DNA of 64,000 nt from Legionella maioricensis (GCF_023618015.1 NZ_JAJKBJ010000002.1:62001-126000), one strand, 5' to 3'. Counted from the stretch's first letter, positions 18,799 to 28,874 are shown. Notes: a model not told the origin generated them from the letters alone. Numbers and translations are program-made.

Positions 18799-19406
18799 AA
18801 GATTTTTTTGGCTTTTACTCGGGCCAAAGCCTGTTGAATATAATCTTGCTTGGCTTGGGTATCTTGGACATGATCGGCTGATTTCAACGCCAATTGACGC
18901 TTTTCGCGATAGTTTTGTTGCTTTTCGTGTTCATCTCGTAAAGACCGGGTCTGTTTTGCATTAAAACGGGAACGGGCCAAATCAGGATTATATGCTGAAG
19001 CAGGTAAAGTAACCATTTCAATACAATCAACGGGACAGGGCTCGACACATAAACCGCAGCCAGTACATTCATGAGCAATGACTGCATGCATTAGCTTTCC
19101 GCTACCAATAATTGCATCCACAGGGCAGGCCTTAATGCATTTAGTACATCCAATGCATTCGGCTTCACGTATAGTGGCTACTGAAGGAGGACGGGTCTTT
19201 TCCATGGCTTCTGCTAAATAGGGAGTCGCATCCCTATGCAATAAGGTCGCTAAAGCGTTCACTGTAGCAACACCTCCCGGAGGGCATTTATTGATAGGGG
19301 CAGTCCCTTGTGCCAAGGCCTCGGCGTAGGGCAAACATCCTGAATAACCGCACTCGCCGCACTGTGTTTGCGGCAAAAGTGCATCTAATTCCTTAACTGA
19401 CGCCAT
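18795..19406 (-). CDS. rnfB: Electron transport complex subunit RnfB, iron-sulfur protein
   Basis: This protein carries the N-terminal Fe-S motif C-G-E-C-G-Y-S-G-C (P-Q-T-Q-C preceding) and two 4Fe-4S ferredoxin motifs, [12 protein letters not shown] and [13 protein letters not shown] true RnfB usually has an N-terminal membrane helix, which is absent here (203 residues). No other rnf genes flank it, so it may be a soluble RnfB-like ferredoxin, as in other organisms with a lone rnfB beside nth. It overlaps metG by one base. Confidence 0.88.
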   Translation of the reverse strand: MASVKELDALLPQTQCGECGYSGCLPYAEALAQGTAPINKCPPGGVATVNALATLLHRDATPYLAEAMEKTRPPSVATIREAECIGCTKCIKACPVDAIIGSGKLMHAVIAHECTGCGLCVEPCPVDCIEMVTLPASAYNPDLARSRFNAKQTRSLRDEHEKQQNYREKRQLALKSADHVQDTQAKQDYIQQALARVKAKKIL

Positions 19407-21418
19407 TACTTCACCTTCATGCCTGGCAGTGCTCCTGCATCAGGTTGTAATAAATAAATCCCTTTTCCATCACCAGCAGCCAACACCATACCTTCGGAAA
19501 CCCCAAAGCGCATGGTACGTGGAGCCAGATTAGCCACCATAACCGTAAGTCTACCAATCAAATCTTCCGGAGCATACGCACTCTTAATTCCAGCAAATAC
19601 CTGTTTTTGACTATCACCCAAATCAAGGGTCAAGCGCAATAACTTATCAGCACCTTCCACAGGCTCTGCGTTAGCTATTTTTGCGATACGTAAATCAACT
19701 TTTGCAAAATCATCAATACTGACGGTGTGTTGATCAAGAGCGGTCTTATTTTCTACAGGAGCAACAGTCATTAAGGATTCCTTGGTTTGCGCAAACATGG
19801 CCTCTATCTTTTCTTTTTCCACTCGAACCATTAAAGGCTGAAACACATGAATATTATGATTTAATAAAGGAGCATCAATAGAGTGCCACATTAAGGACTC
19901 ACAATTTAAAAATTGTTCCGCGGCTTTAGCCATCAGGGGTAACACTGGTTTTAAATAAGTGATTAAAATGCGGAACAAGTTAATTCCCATGGTACAAATC
20001 GCATGCACTTCAGGCAAACGATCTGCTTCCTTAGCTAATACCCAAGGCTTGTTGGCATCGATGTATTGATTGACCTGATCAGCACAATCCATAATCTGAC
20101 GAATAGCGCGCGCATAGTCACGGGCTACAAAAGCGTCAATGATGCTCTCACGGACACTGATTAAATCAGCGTACAATTTGGGCTCGCTTAAGGTACTACT
20201 TAAACGATTATCAAAGCGTTTATTAATAAATCCGGCACATCGGCTGGCGATGTTGACGACTTTACCCACCAGATCTGCATTGACTCTATTGGTAAAATCA
20301 TCGAAGTTTAAATCCAGGTCGTCCACACGCCCATTTAACTTGGCAGCGAAATAATAGCGCAGGTATTCAGGATGTAAATGAGCCAGATAAGTACGCGCTT
20401 CCAGAAACGTCCCGCGTGATTTAGACATTTTTTGCCCATCAACGGTTAAAAAACCATGGGTATATACGGCCGTTGGCATTCTATGGCCACTGGCAGCAAG
20501 CATTGCTGGCCAAAATAAAGCATGAAAATAAACAATATCCTTGCCTACAAAATGATATAGTTCGGTCTTAGAATCTTTATTCCAATACTCTGCAAAAGAA
20601 ACACCATGCTCGTCGCAATATTTTTTAAAGCTGGCCATGTAACCTATAGGCGCATCCAGCCATACATAAAAATACTTATCCGTTGTACCTGGTATCAGGA
20701 AGCCAAAGTAAGGCGCATCGCGAGAAATATCCCATTGCTTCAGTCCAGCCTCAAACCATTCGCTTAATTTATTCGCAACTTCACTTTGTAAATGACCATT
20801 GCTAGTCCATTCTTTCAATAACTCTTCATAGCGGGGCAAATCAAAGAAATAGTGTTCTGAATCTTTTTCTATGGGTTTGGCACCTGAAATAGCAGATACC
20901 GCGTCAATAAGATCAGTCGGCGAGTAGGTCGCGCCACAAACCTCACAATTATCGCCATATTGATCCTGGGCTGCACATTTAGGACAGGTTCCTTTAACGT
21001 AACGATCGGGCAAAAACATTTGTTTTACGGGATCATAGGCCTGGCGGATGGTTTTTTTAATAATGTCGCCGCCTGCTTGCAGCTGCTCATAGATTGCTGA
21101 AGCCAGAACTTGGTTTTCTGGTGAGTGGGTGGTGTGATAGCAGTCATAATTGATGGCAAAAGCCTGAAAATCACGTTCATGGCTTAACTTGATTTCAGCA
21201 ATTAATGCCTCCGGAGTAATCCCCATTTGTTCTGCTTTAAGCATAATCGGAGTGCCATGCGCATCATCACCGCATACACTGATGCATTGGATGCCCAACA
21301 TTTTATGGGTACGCACCCAAATGTCCGTTTGAATATGCTCCACCAAATGTCCAAGATGTAAATGGCCATTTGCATAGGGTAGAGCGCTGGTTACCAGCAT
21401 TTTACGTTCTGTAGCCAT
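19406..21418 (-). CDS. metG: Methionyl-tRNA synthetase
   Basis: MetG charges tRNA-Met. The class I signature appears as H-L-G-H-L near residue 22 and K-M-S-K-S starting at K330. A zinc-knuckle insertion shows C-P-K-C and C-E-V-C-G. The C-terminal 100 residues are the EMAP/Trbp-like tRNA-binding domain ([11 protein letters not shown]). At 670 residues it is the long dimeric form. It heads the rnfB-nth transcript. Confidence 0.98.
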   Translation of the reverse strand: MATERKMLVTSALPYANGHLHLGHLVEHIQTDIWVRTHKMLGIQCISVCGDDAHGTPIMLKAEQMGITPEALIAEIKLSHERDFQAFAINYDCYHTTHSPENQVLASAIYEQLQAGGDIIKKTIRQAYDPVKQMFLPDRYVKGTCPKCAAQDQYGDNCEVCGATYSPTDLIDAVSAISGAKPIEKDSEHYFFDLPRYEELLKEWTSNGHLQSEVANKLSEWFEAGLKQWDISRDAPYFGFLIPGTTDKYFYVWLDAPIGYMASFKKYCDEHGVSFAEYWNKDSKTELYHFVGKDIVYFHALFWPAMLAASGHRMPTAVYTHGFLTVDGQKMSKSRGTFLEARTYLAHLHPEYLRYYFAAKLNGRVDDLDLNFDDFTNRVNADLVGKVVNIASRCAGFINKRFDNRLSSTLSEPKLYADLISVRESIIDAFVARDYARAIRQIMDCADQVNQYIDANKPWVLAKEADRLPEVHAICTMGINLFRILITYLKPVLPLMAKAAEQFLNCESLMWHSIDAPLLNHNIHVFQPLMVRVEKEKIEAMFAQTKESLMTVAPVENKTALDQHTVSIDDFAKVDLRIAKIANAEPVEGADKLLRLTLDLGDSQKQVFAGIKSAYAPEDLIGRLTVMVANLAPRTMRFGVSEGMVLAAGDGKGIYLLQPDAGALPGMKVK

Positions 21419-21602
21419 AAATATAGAATACTCACAAGGATGAAACGGCTAATTATAACGCAAAGATAAAATAAATGCTTTAATAGTTATCTTCTTTTAC
21501 TGCCGTCTATGACTTGCAGCCATTATAGAAGAAATGCCGGTAGAGTTTTATTGCCAATAATTTGCTAATATCAAATTAGTTCTCAGTAAAAGTGACCCGG
21601 TC

Positions 21603-22172
21603 ATGACTCAAAATCCTCGCCTCATCATAGGCATTAGTGGTTCTTCAGGAATAATCTATGGCATCAGACTTCTCCAGGTCTTGCGGAAATTAGCTATAGA
21701 AACTCATTTAGTCGTTAGCAAGGCAGCTCAATTGACACGGACCTATGAAACTCAATTTAGTGCGGCACAACTTAAGGCGCTGGCTGATGTATATCATCCC
21801 TGCATGGATATTGCTGCCAGTATTGCCAGCGGTTCTTTTAAAACCATGGGAATGATTATCGCCCCCTGCTCGATGAATACTTTAGGTGAAATAGCTCATG
21901 GGATTAGTAGTACCCTTCTGACTCGTGCCGCAGACGTTGTCCTGAAAGAGCGGAGAAAATTAGTGCTTCTCCCTCGAGAAGCGCCATTACATCTGGGGCA
22001 TCTGAACAACATGGTAGCCCTGACTCAAATGGGAGGCATCATTTACCCTCCTGTACCGGCTTTTTATAATAACCCCCAAAGCATAGAGGATATAGTAGAT
22101 GATACGGTAGGAAGAGTTCTGGATTTATTCGATCTGGAAAGCGGATTGGTAAAACGGTGGGGAGAGGAATAA
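21603..22172 (+). CDS. ubiX: Flavin prenyltransferase UbiX
   Basis: UbiX makes the prenylated FMN cofactor used by the UbiD decarboxylase of ubiquinone synthesis. Its 189 residues show the flavoprotein N-terminus G-I-S-G-S-S-G, the motif I-A-P-C-S-M-N-T-L with conserved neighbours, and P-R-E-A-P-L-H-L-G-H-L near the C-terminal third. It is divergent from metG and ends in a perfect terminator. Confidence 0.96.
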   Translation: MTQNPRLIIGISGSSGIIYGIRLLQVLRKLAIETHLVVSKAAQLTRTYETQFSAAQLKALADVYHPCMDIAASIASGSFKTMGMIIAPCSMNTLGEIAHGISSTLLTRAADVVLKERRKLVLLPREAPLHLGHLNNMVALTQMGGIIYPPVPAFYNNPQSIEDIVDDTVGRVLDLFDLESGLVKRWGEE

Positions 22173-22196
22173 AAAACGCGGCCTAAGCCGCGTTTT
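22173..22196. terminator. Bidirectional terminator between ubiX and the 22215 gene
   Basis: AAAACGCGGC (22173-22182) and GCCGCGTTTT (22187-22196) form a perfect 10-bp stem around CTAA, with A and T runs on both sides. It serves both convergent genes. Confidence 0.9.
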
Positions 22197-22214
22197 GAGA
22201 TATTTGTTTACTAA

Positions 22215-22949
22215 TTAAACTTTAGCGATTGTAGCACCTACTACTACTTCCTCAACTGATGATTCAGCCTCGACTTTACTATCTTTCTTCAATTCTGCAC
22301 TGCTTTTCAATACAGTTCTATGAACAGGTTGAGCTTCGTCTTTTAATTCAGCTTGTGTGACAGGAATTGGTTTACCTAACTTGCTTAATTCCTTAGCAGA
22401 TTTGGTAGCAGTAACTTCTTGACCACCAATAGTAGGCTCGTTTGCTGGTTGTTGCGCTCTGCTTCTGCTTGCAAAGAAAGAGCTGATTGCACTGATTGTG
22501 TTAGCAATAGCAGCAACAGTATAAACAGCAGCACTGGTAGCAACAGCACCAACAACACCAACAGCAGCGATTTGAGCAACCACGTTAGCACCAACAACGC
22601 TAGCAATAGAATAACCAGCAATACTGAAAGTAGTAGCAAAAGCTAAAGCAGCAGGCCATAAGAATACAGTTAAGGCAGCAGCACCAGCCACTAATAAAGA
22701 AGCCCAAGCAGCAGTAGCGATTGCTTGTCTGTGGTTGTAAACAAAATTAGCAACACCTCGTGCTACATATTTAATACCATCAAGGATAGAGCTTAACAAA
22801 CCGGGACGTGTCAATGCGTTACCATCAGCATCAGTTCTAATTTCGCCGGTAGCTTTACGTTTGTAAGAACCTAACAACAGATCAGTGATACCACCTAAAA
22901 CTGTCGCAGGGAACAGGAAAGCAGCTCTTGCAAATTGTCTAAATGTCAT
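22215..22949 (-). CDS. Hypothetical Ala-rich membrane protein, candidate effector
   Basis: GGAG seven bases before the ATG at 22949 supports the start. The 244 residues have a polar N-terminus and then three or four Ala/Val-rich membrane segments between about residues 75 and 165. A soluble C-terminus is rich in Lys, Ser and Glu (A-E-S-S-V-E-E-V-V-V-G-A). No family is recognised. The tail and hairpin design recall membrane-inserted Legionella effectors, but this is inference. Confidence 0.6.
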   Translation of the reverse strand: MTFRQFARAAFLFPATVLGGITDLLLGSYKRKATGEIRTDADGNALTRPGLLSSILDGIKYVARGVANFVYNHRQAIATAAWASLLVAGAAALTVFLWPAALAFATTFSIAGYSIASVVGANVVAQIAAVGVVGAVATSAAVYTVAAIANTISAISSFFASRSRAQQPANEPTIGGQEVTATKSAKELSKLGKPIPVTQAELKDEAQPVHRTVLKSSAELKKDSKVEAESSVEEVVVGATIAKV

Positions 22950-23309
22950 TATTTTACTCCAAGGTTATAAATCGAGGCGGATTGTAGCAACCAATTTGCA
23001 AAATGTGAATCAAAAATGCTCAATATGTTGTAACAAAAGTGTAAATTTAACTCATTTATATGTTAAAAAGACAATTATTAACAAGAAGATATTTTTGTTC
23101 AAAAAAAAATAAATTTAACTATAATTTATACATTACTAACTATCCGAAACCCATTCTAAAATTAAGCGCCCTTTCAATAAAAAACCACCTTTGACTAAAC
23201 AAACATCATCCAGAGCGAAGCGAAGAATCTCCAAAATGACCGAAAGTCGCTTAGGGTAATGGCAGTAGACCTGGGATTCTATTAAAAGTAAGAGAAGAAA
23301 TTTGTCCCT
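22950..23309. other. Intergenic region with a dispersed repeat
   Basis: This very AT-rich 360-bp stretch holds the promoter side of the 22215 gene and one copy of the 47-bp repeat at 23207. Nothing else is seen. Confidence 0.6.
23207..23253. repeat. Dispersed 47-bp repeat, copy 2
   Basis: It begins CATCCAGAGCGAAGCG and contains ATCTCCAAAATGAC. By hand, 39 of 47 bases match 14051-14097. A partial inverted relative lies at 56858-56960. Confidence 0.65.
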
Positions 23310-23858
23310 TTATCTTAGAGAAGGAGAAAAGGAATACGGGATACTTTCAACAGGATTATCCGGATCAATGAAATCAGAAGAGCATATTGAGCCCTCTTGT
23401 TCTTCTTCGTCACTCGAATTACTGGAATTTATTTCATTATATTCTTCATCATACTCTTCCATATACGAATCAGTGCCGTGTAAGTGAGCTTGAAGATAAT
23501 GATAGGTTCCACTGGTTAAAGGGTTGGTTTGCGGCTGTTTTTCACCACCATGCAAGGCCCATAGATGCCGTCCTATAGTAGTGAATTGTTTCATTACCAG
23601 AACACCGATAGTGATTGCGCCAAAAGCAACCCCGCTCGTAATGGCGGCAAGGGCTAGTAAAGCCAGAGGCAAATGGATGGCAGTCAAAAAACTTAAAGGA
23701 GTCACGCCCCCCAATGTTAAAGTAGCAAAAGCCGCTAAAGCAGCAGGGGAGAATAAACAGACGGCGGCAATAAGCAGCCCTATCCCCATTGACGCGCCCA
23801 AAAAAATCGCGAAAGGAACTCGATTTCTTTTATACCATTCTTTTATCCAACGCCACAT
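23310..23858 (-). CDS. Hypothetical small membrane protein with acidic C-terminus, candidate effector
   Basis: The frame runs up into queC, but a GGAG seven bases before the ATG at 23858 marks the start (182 residues). Residues about 12-100 contain three hydrophobic segments rich in Ala and Leu. The C-terminal 60 residues are strongly acidic and Ser-rich (E-E-Y-D-E-E-Y-N-E then S-S-D-E-E-E-Q-E). No family is recognised. Topology and acidic tail resemble those of the 22215 product, and the two may be a related class. Confidence 0.6.
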   Translation of the reverse strand: MWRWIKEWYKRNRVPFAIFLGASMGIGLLIAAVCLFSPAALAAFATLTLGGVTPLSFLTAIHLPLALLALAAITSGVAFGAITIGVLVMKQFTTIGRHLWALHGGEKQPQTNPLTSGTYHYLQAHLHGTDSYMEEYDEEYNEINSSNSSDEEEQEGSICSSDFIDPDNPVESIPYSFSPSLR

Positions 23859-23899
23859 GCCCCACTCCAAATTCAATCGAACTATATTATTTATAAGAA

Positions 23900-24583
23900 T
23901 TAAATAGAAACAAATTTCTGATATAAAGTGGGATCGTCTATTTTGGCTCCGGCAAAACCCTGTTTTCGGAAGGTGCAACTATCACACTTACCACAGGCTT
24001 CTCCAGCATCATTCGCCTGATAACAAGAAACGGTCAAACCATAATTAACGCCTAACTCAATACCTAACTCAATAGTCTTTACTTTACTTAAGTGTTGTAA
24101 GGGAGCATGAATAGTAAACAAATTCCCCTCTACACCGGCTTTAGTTGCTAAATTAGCCAAAGCCTGGAATGCCTGGATAAACTCAGGTCGGCAATCAGGG
24201 TAATGAGAATAATCGACAGAACTCACTCCTATAAAGAGATCTCTGGCACCAAGCGATTCGGCCAATCCAAGAGCCATAGACAAAAATATGGTATTCCTGG
24301 CCGGTACGTAAGTAACTGGAATGTCTGCACTCTCCTGAAAATCAGGAACGTGCAGCGTTTTATCCGTCAAGGCTGAACCGCCGAACAAGGCAACATCAAG
24401 GTTTACTATTCTATGTTCCACCTTCATTTGTTGGGCAATTCGTGTTGCAGCCAATAATTCCGCAGAATGTCTCTGACCGTACGAAAAACTCAGTGCACAG
24501 CAGGTATAACCCAATGATTTAGCCAGGGCCAAACATGTAGTCGAATCCAATCCTCCCGAGAGTAACACCACTGCCTTTTTCAT
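23900..24583 (-). CDS. queC: 7-cyano-7-deazaguanine synthase QueC
   Basis: QueC converts carboxydeazaguanine to preQ0, the queuosine precursor. The ATP PP-loop [10 protein letters not shown] lies at the N-terminus. The C-terminal zinc site shows E-A-C-G-K-C-D-S-C. The ATG at 24583 gives the canonical [11 protein letters not shown] and 227 residues. The frame continues to 24610 without support. It is divergent from manC. Other queuosine genes are not adjacent. Confidence 0.96.
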   Translation of the reverse strand: MKKAVVLLSGGLDSTTCLALAKSLGYTCCALSFSYGQRHSAELLAATRIAQQMKVEHRIVNLDVALFGGSALTDKTLHVPDFQESADIPVTYVPARNTIFLSMALGLAESLGARDLFIGVSSVDYSHYPDCRPEFIQAFQALANLATKAGVEGNLFTIHAPLQHLSKVKTIELGIELGVNYGLTVSCYQANDAGEACGKCDSCTFRKQGFAGAKIDDPTLYQKFVSI

Positions 24584-24609
24584 TTGATACGCCTCAAAAA
24601 AATTGAGCA

Positions 24610-24639
24610 TTGCTTGCTCATAAAAAATCCTGTTAAAAT
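24610..24639 (+). promoter_or_regulatory. Candidate promoter of manC
   Basis: TTGCTT (24610-24615), an 18-bp spacer and TAAAAT (24634-24639) form a plausible sigma-70 promoter about 30 bp before the preferred manC ATG. Confidence 0.35.
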
Positions 24640-24670
24640 GCCCGGCAATTATGCCACAACTTGGAATGTC

Positions 24671-26110
24671 ATGACGACTAATCTTTATCCAGTAATTCTT
24701 GCCGGAGGCTCCGGTACCCGTTTATGGCCTTTATCACGCCAAAACTTTCCTAAACAATTTTTAGCCTTGAATGGTAAACAATCCTTACTTCAACAAACCA
24801 TGCAAAGAGCAAATAGCTTACAGAGCAATCAAACGCTGATAGTAAGCAATGATGCCCATTATTTTCTTTGCCAGGAACAATTACAAGATTTTAATACCCC
24901 AACAACTTACTTATTAGAACCCTGTGCGCGCAATACTGCACCTGCAATTGCCTGCGCCGCCCGTCATTTAGTCCAGACTGCAGGTAGAGATGCAGTAATG
25001 CTGGTCTTACCCTCAGATCATTGGATAGCGGATGATAACGCCTGGAAAGAGGCCATGATAACTGGCGGACATTTTGCGTTAGAAAATAAAGCTATCGTTA
25101 CCTTTGGTATAAAGCCAGACAGTCCAAAAACCGGGTATGGGTATATAGAAGCAGGTACCCCTTTAACTAATAAAGTAAAAGCCGTCTTGAGTTTCAGAGA
25201 AAAACCACGTGCAGAAACGGCAGCGGAATTTATAGCCCATGGTAATTATTTCTGGAATAGCGGGATGTTTGTTTGTACCGCCGGAGTATACCTTGATGAA
25301 CTACAAAAATATGAACCCAACATATACCACTTTAGTGAACAAGCCCTGACTCAGGCCTATCATCATCATGACTTTTTACGCCTTGATTTAGATTGTTTTT
25401 CTCAATGTAAAGATGAATCCATTGACTACGCCATCATGGAAAAAACAGATAAAGCGGTGGTCATCCCTGTCTTTATGCAGTGGAGCGATTTAGGTTGTTG
25501 GACAGCAGTTGCTGATGCGAATCAACCCGATGAGCATGGCAATACCATCACTGGAAAAGTAATAGCCCAAGACAGCCATAATTGTTTAATTAATAGCGAA
25601 CATATTTTAGTAACCACCGTAGGCATTCAGGATCAAATAATAGTGGCTACCAGTGATGCGGTGTTAGTCGCCGATAAACGTTATTCACAACAGGTCAAAG
25701 AATTAGTCAACTCCTTGCGTAAAGAGCACCATCAGTTAACTCAAGATCACCAACGCGTATCCCGCCCCTGGGGATATTATGAAATTTTAGCTGAGGGTCC
25801 AGCATTTAAAGTAAAACGTTTGATGGTTAAGCCCGGAGCTAAATTGTCCCTCCAAATGCACCAACATCGGGCTGAACATTGGGTTGTCGTAGGTGGTGAA
25901 GCAGAGGTAGTTAATGATGTCCGGAATTTCCGCTTATCTGTGAACCAGTCCACCTATATTCCGCAAAATACCCTGCATCGTTTAAGTAATCCGGGAGACG
26001 AACCGCTTTATGTCATAGAGGTACAAAGTGGTACGTACTTGGGTGAGGATGACATTAAGCGTTTTGATGACATCTACTCAAGAAGCGGCATTGAGCCCGC
26101 AGCACTGTAA
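24671..26110 (+). CDS. manC: Mannose-1-phosphate guanylyltransferase / mannose-6-phosphate isomerase
   Basis: This type II bifunctional enzyme makes mannose-1-P precursors and GDP-mannose for surface polysaccharide. The pyrophosphorylase signature [15 protein letters not shown] and P-K-Q-F-L open the protein. F-R-E-K-P marks the sugar site, and a C-terminal cupin isomerase domain starts near residue 375 ([18 protein letters not shown]). The open frame extends to 24584, but the family N-terminus and promoter favour 24671 (479 residues). Confidence 0.95.
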   Translation: MTTNLYPVILAGGSGTRLWPLSRQNFPKQFLALNGKQSLLQQTMQRANSLQSNQTLIVSNDAHYFLCQEQLQDFNTPTTYLLEPCARNTAPAIACAARHLVQTAGRDAVMLVLPSDHWIADDNAWKEAMITGGHFALENKAIVTFGIKPDSPKTGYGYIEAGTPLTNKVKAVLSFREKPRAETAAEFIAHGNYFWNSGMFVCTAGVYLDELQKYEPNIYHFSEQALTQAYHHHDFLRLDLDCFSQCKDESIDYAIMEKTDKAVVIPVFMQWSDLGCWTAVADANQPDEHGNTITGKVIAQDSHNCLINSEHILVTTVGIQDQIIVATSDAVLVADKRYSQQVKELVNSLRKEHHQLTQDHQRVSRPWGYYEILAEGPAFKVKRLMVKPGAKLSLQMHQHRAEHWVVVGGEAEVVNDVRNFRLSVNQSTYIPQNTLHRLSNPGDEPLYVIEVQSGTYLGEDDIKRFDDIYSRSGIEPAAL

Positions 26111-26123
26111 TTGTAAAGAGTTT

Positions 26124-26144
26124 GTCAGGGGTTTAGCCCCTGAC
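26124..26144 (+). terminator. Hairpin after manC
   Basis: GTCAGGGG (26124-26131) and CCCCTGAC (26137-26144) pair perfectly around TTTAG, 14 bp past the manC stop. An A-run rather than a T-run follows, so termination is plausible but weak. Confidence 0.45.
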
Positions 26145-26157
26145 CTGGGAAAAAAAT

Positions 26158-26382
26158 TTATGCTGGAGAATGGCAAGGCATAATGGACATCGCAGCTGTT
26201 TTAAGCGCCGAAAATCCATTAACAACGGCATAGCCCATACCTTCCAAAATTGCCAAAAAACCACCTTGTTTGTAGCCATAGATTTTAAAGTAAAGATCAA
26301 CTTTCTCTCTATCCAGATGCTCATCAAAAAGGGTCATATCCTCTCTGGTTTTTTCCGCCTCGCTAACATACTCATGTTCCAC
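26158..26382 (-). CDS. Doubtful small ORF, possible gene remnant
   Basis: A GTG-started frame of 74 codons gives a protein-like composition (acidic helix E-A-E-K-T-R-E-D then K-Q-G-G-F-L-A-I-L-E-G-M-G-Y-A-V). There is no convincing Shine-Dalgarno and no recognised family. A competing frame of similar length overlaps it. It may be a genuine small protein or the tail of a decayed gene. Confidence 0.3.
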   Translation of the reverse strand: MEHEYVSEAEKTREDMTLFDEHLDREKVDLYFKIYGYKQGGFLAILEGMGYAVVNGFSALKTAAMSIMPCHSPA

Positions 26383-26692
26383 TAAGCTATTTGAAGGTCT
26401 TGAAAAAAAGGCTGGTATTATTACTCCCTGTTATTAAATAAGTTCCATGAATCGGCAAATTGGTACATCAATTTAATCCAAACTGCATGAATGCCACGCA
26501 TCATGGGCCAATAAAGATACTCCACAAATCAAGTCAAATCAGCCTCATTTTATGCAAACTTTAGTATCAATAATGTAAATCTACAAATATCCAGCTTGTT
26601 TTCAAAATAAGTATTATGTTATAAAAAAGAACATATTTGTTTTTTTTACTATCATATATAGATAAGACTGGTGAAAAAAAGACCGGAACGTT

Positions 26693-26770
26693 GTGAAAAA
26701 ATTGTTTATGAGAACATTTTGCACTGCTGTAGCCGTTCTTTTAACAAACGGCTTTTTTCATAAGTCCTAG
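26693..26770 (+). CDS. Possible leader peptide overlapping a terminator
   Basis: GTG at 26693 opens a 25-codon frame with the look of a truncated signal peptide (M-K-K-L-F, then A-V-A-V-L-L-T). A GGA lies six bases upstream. The frame spans the intrinsic terminator at 26731 and stops 38 bp before the 26809 gene. It may be a regulatory leader, a remnant, or chance. Confidence 0.3.
   Translation: MKKLFMRTFCTAVAVLLTNGFFHKS
26731..26758 (+). terminator. Intrinsic terminator upstream of the 26809 gene
   Basis: AGCCGTT (26731-26737) and AACGGCT (26747-26753) pair around a nine-base loop and are followed directly by a T-run. It lies 50 bp before the 26809 start, so it would act on a short upstream transcript or as an attenuator. 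Confidence 0.7.
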
Positions 26771-26808
26771 GCGAGTCACCAAGAACTCTAAAATACAGAG
26801 GTACTGTT

Positions 26809-28860
26809 ATGGCAACAAGCAGCTTAATTGTTCAATCCTACCTTAAAACGTTTACAGATGGTAAGACGAATAAGCTGCGCTATAAGCAAAAAGTTAAAGA
26901 ACTTCTTAAATACAATAGAGAAAATGAGGGCAACGGCTTTCTTAGCCCACTCAATTATTACCTTTCGATTATAGAAACAATTGATCCCGTTCAGTTCCCC
27001 TACATGAATGAGGCACAAAAAGAGGAAGCCTTGCGTAATCTGCGAGTTACTTTTTTGCTTTTATTGACTCAAAAGCAATATGAACTGGAATATCAAAAAA
27101 CGGAAAATTCAAAAGTCTATACCAGCCAGATCAGCAGATGCCATCAATTAATCGATGCCTTGCAGTATGGAAAGGTATGCAAAGAGAAAAAAATTAAACC
27201 CTCTCCAGACCAGGGATATGCTAGTGAAGGAAATCCAGTTAAATACTTAGCCATTTCCTTTGGCCAATGGTTTGCAGAAAAAATGGTTGGCTATATGGAT
27301 CGCAAAACCAAAACCATAAAAGAGCATATGGGTTCCTTTAATGAAAAACGACTCTATTGGGTTTGGGGCGGCGGATTGATCAAAACCTTTCTGGAATTAA
27401 TTCCCGCTGATTATTGGAATGTGGAGCAAGGCAGACAAACTGTCAAAATGCCAGATCCCTACACAGGCACACTTAGTTGGTCCTTATATTATTTCCGCTT
27501 TGCTCTTAATTTTAGCCTATTACTAAAACACACTATTCAAGGGTCGTGGATGACCAGTGAGGCAGAAAAAAGCACTCCCTGGCAAAAACGTTTTCTTACC
27601 CAATGGGATCAAAGAAAATTTACCTTACTCAACGATTTTGTTTGGGCAACAGGAAATGCCCTTTGCTTTTTTTGGCTTTATGGGTCAGGGACATTAGGAT
27701 CAGCGGGCGATGCCTTAACTTTAGCGCTGTTAGTGTTTGATATCACTTTGGCTGTATGGGAATTTGCCGAAGAACAAACAAAATACAATAAGGAAATGCT
27801 GGATTATGAGAATCATATTAAGCGATTGGAACTGCAGCTTGAGGGAACAAAGAAAGACGCTGAAACAGCAGAAGGATATTCTCAAAGAATTAGAGAATAT
27901 GAGGGCCAATTACAGGCAGTGGAAGTAGCCCAAGCACATAGCCTAGCCGAAGACCCGGACAACAGCGAGGAGCTGCTAGATTACGAGAATCAGATTAAGC
28001 GATTAAAACTGCTGCTTGAAGGAACCCAAAAAGCCGCTGAAGCAGAGGAACAATACGCCCGAAGAATTAGAGAATATCAGGCTCAATTAAACGCCTTAAA
28101 AAAAGCTCAGAAACAATGTCAAAGGGAATGGGAGCATAAGAAAAGAATTTTAATAGTTAATGTCTCCTATGCTGTGGGTTTAATGCTGGCCTTTTTCTTG
28201 TTGACGGCCCCATTCCTTCCGGCATTGGCTGCTGCAGGACCCGCCGGAGCCGTTTTGTGCCTTGCATTGACAGTGATTTGTAATGCTATAAAAGGTGGTA
28301 TGGAAATTCATAAAACCAGACAGTCAATAAAAGAAACCAAAGAAGAAATAAAAAATAAAATTGATGAGTTTAAGAGGTTAATGAAAGAAAATCCGGACAT
28401 GGATGATAAGGAAAAGAAATTCCTCTTTCTAGAGATCAAAAAATTAATGGCAGAGTCAAAATACCAACGGCAAACGGTCACTTTGCAAGCAGCACACCTT
28501 CTTCGTTCCATAATATTTGAAACGTTCGTGCCTGCTATTATTTTGGTAAACTTGATCTTTTTACCCATGGGGCCAGCATTTTGGGGAGTGATCGCTGCAG
28601 TCATTGGGCTGGCGTTTCTCACCAATTTCCTTATTAATCATTTCATTACACCGGAAAAAGAGGCACTAAAACCATTGAATGCGGCGGAATACGCGGCATT
28701 TTGTCAAAATCCTGAGCAATGGGTCGAAAAAACGTCGAAATCACAAACCTTTTTTAAATCGAGTGAGAAACCATCCACTGCAAAGGAACCACAACAAGAT
28801 GAAAGTGAAGAGGATCTTGATCTGTCATTCTTGAATAGTGGGCTAAGTGGACAACTGTAA
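26809..28860 (+). CDS. Hypothetical membrane protein with duplicated coiled coil, candidate effector
   Basis: GAGG lies seven bases before the ATG. The 683 residues comprise an N-terminal helical domain and a hydrophobic stretch at about 270-320. A coiled-coil region at 329-446 is made of two 59-residue copies (each starting with L-D-Y-E-N then I-K-R-L). A membrane hairpin follows at about 450-495, then another coiled coil and a second hairpin at about 565-615. The end is acidic (D-E-S-E-E-D-L-D-L). Legionella effectors such as the LegC type pair coiled coils with membrane hairpins in this way. The family itself is not recognised. Confidence 0.65.
   Translation: MATSSLIVQSYLKTFTDGKTNKLRYKQKVKELLKYNRENEGNGFLSPLNYYLSIIETIDPVQFPYMNEAQKEEALRNLRVTFLLLLTQKQYELEYQKTENSKVYTSQISRCHQLIDALQYGKVCKEKKIKPSPDQGYASEGNPVKYLAISFGQWFAEKMVGYMDRKTKTIKEHMGSFNEKRLYWVWGGGLIKTFLELIPADYWNVEQGRQTVKMPDPYTGTLSWSLYYFRFALNFSLLLKHTIQGSWMTSEAEKSTPWQKRFLTQWDQRKFTLLNDFVWATGNALCFFWLYGSGTLGSAGDALTLALLVFDITLAVWEFAEEQTKYNKEMLDYENHIKRLELQLEGTKKDAETAEGYSQRIREYEGQLQAVEVAQAHSLAEDPDNSEELLDYENQIKRLKLLLEGTQKAAEAEEQYARRIREYQAQLNALKKAQKQCQREWEHKKRILIVNVSYAVGLMLAFFLLTAPFLPALAAAGPAGAVLCLALTVICNAIKGGMEIHKTRQSIKETKEEIKNKIDEFKRLMKENPDMDDKEKKFLFLEIKKLMAESKYQRQTVTLQAAHLLRSIIFETFVPAIILVNLIFLPMGPAFWGVIAAVIGLAFLTNFLINHFITPEKEALKPLNAAEYAAFCQNPEQWVEKTSKSQTFFKSSEKPSTAKEPQQDESEEDLDLSFLNSGLSGQL
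27793..28146 (+). repeat. Tandem 177-bp duplication within the 26809 gene
   Basis: Residues 329-387 and 388-446 are two diverged copies of one coiled-coil segment (27793-27969 and 27970-28146). They share L-D-Y-E-N, I-K-R-L, L-E-G-T, Q-R-I-R-E-Y or R-R-I-R-E-Y, and a C-terminal A-Q stretch. Confidence 0.85.
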
Positions 28861-28874
28861 TCATTCTGAATTTG

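Larger units (their letters stand above)
26111..26808. other. 698-bp region between manC and the 26809 gene
   Basis: It contains a hairpin after manC, a doubtful 74-codon minus-strand ORF, about 250 bp of AT-rich DNA with several -10-like sequences, and a leader-type mini-ORF that overlaps an intrinsic terminator just before the next gene. Confidence 0.6.

Noticed and set aside
22385-22646. Leu/Val-rich and Ser/Asn-rich ORFs on both strands
   Set aside because: They are alternate frames of Ala-rich codons in the 22215 gene. Their composition follows from GC/CA periodicity rather than from coding.
23858-23978. An N-terminal extension of the 23310 gene into queC
   Set aside because: It overlaps the conserved QueC C-terminus, whereas a clear GGAG and ATG at 23858 give a sensible start.
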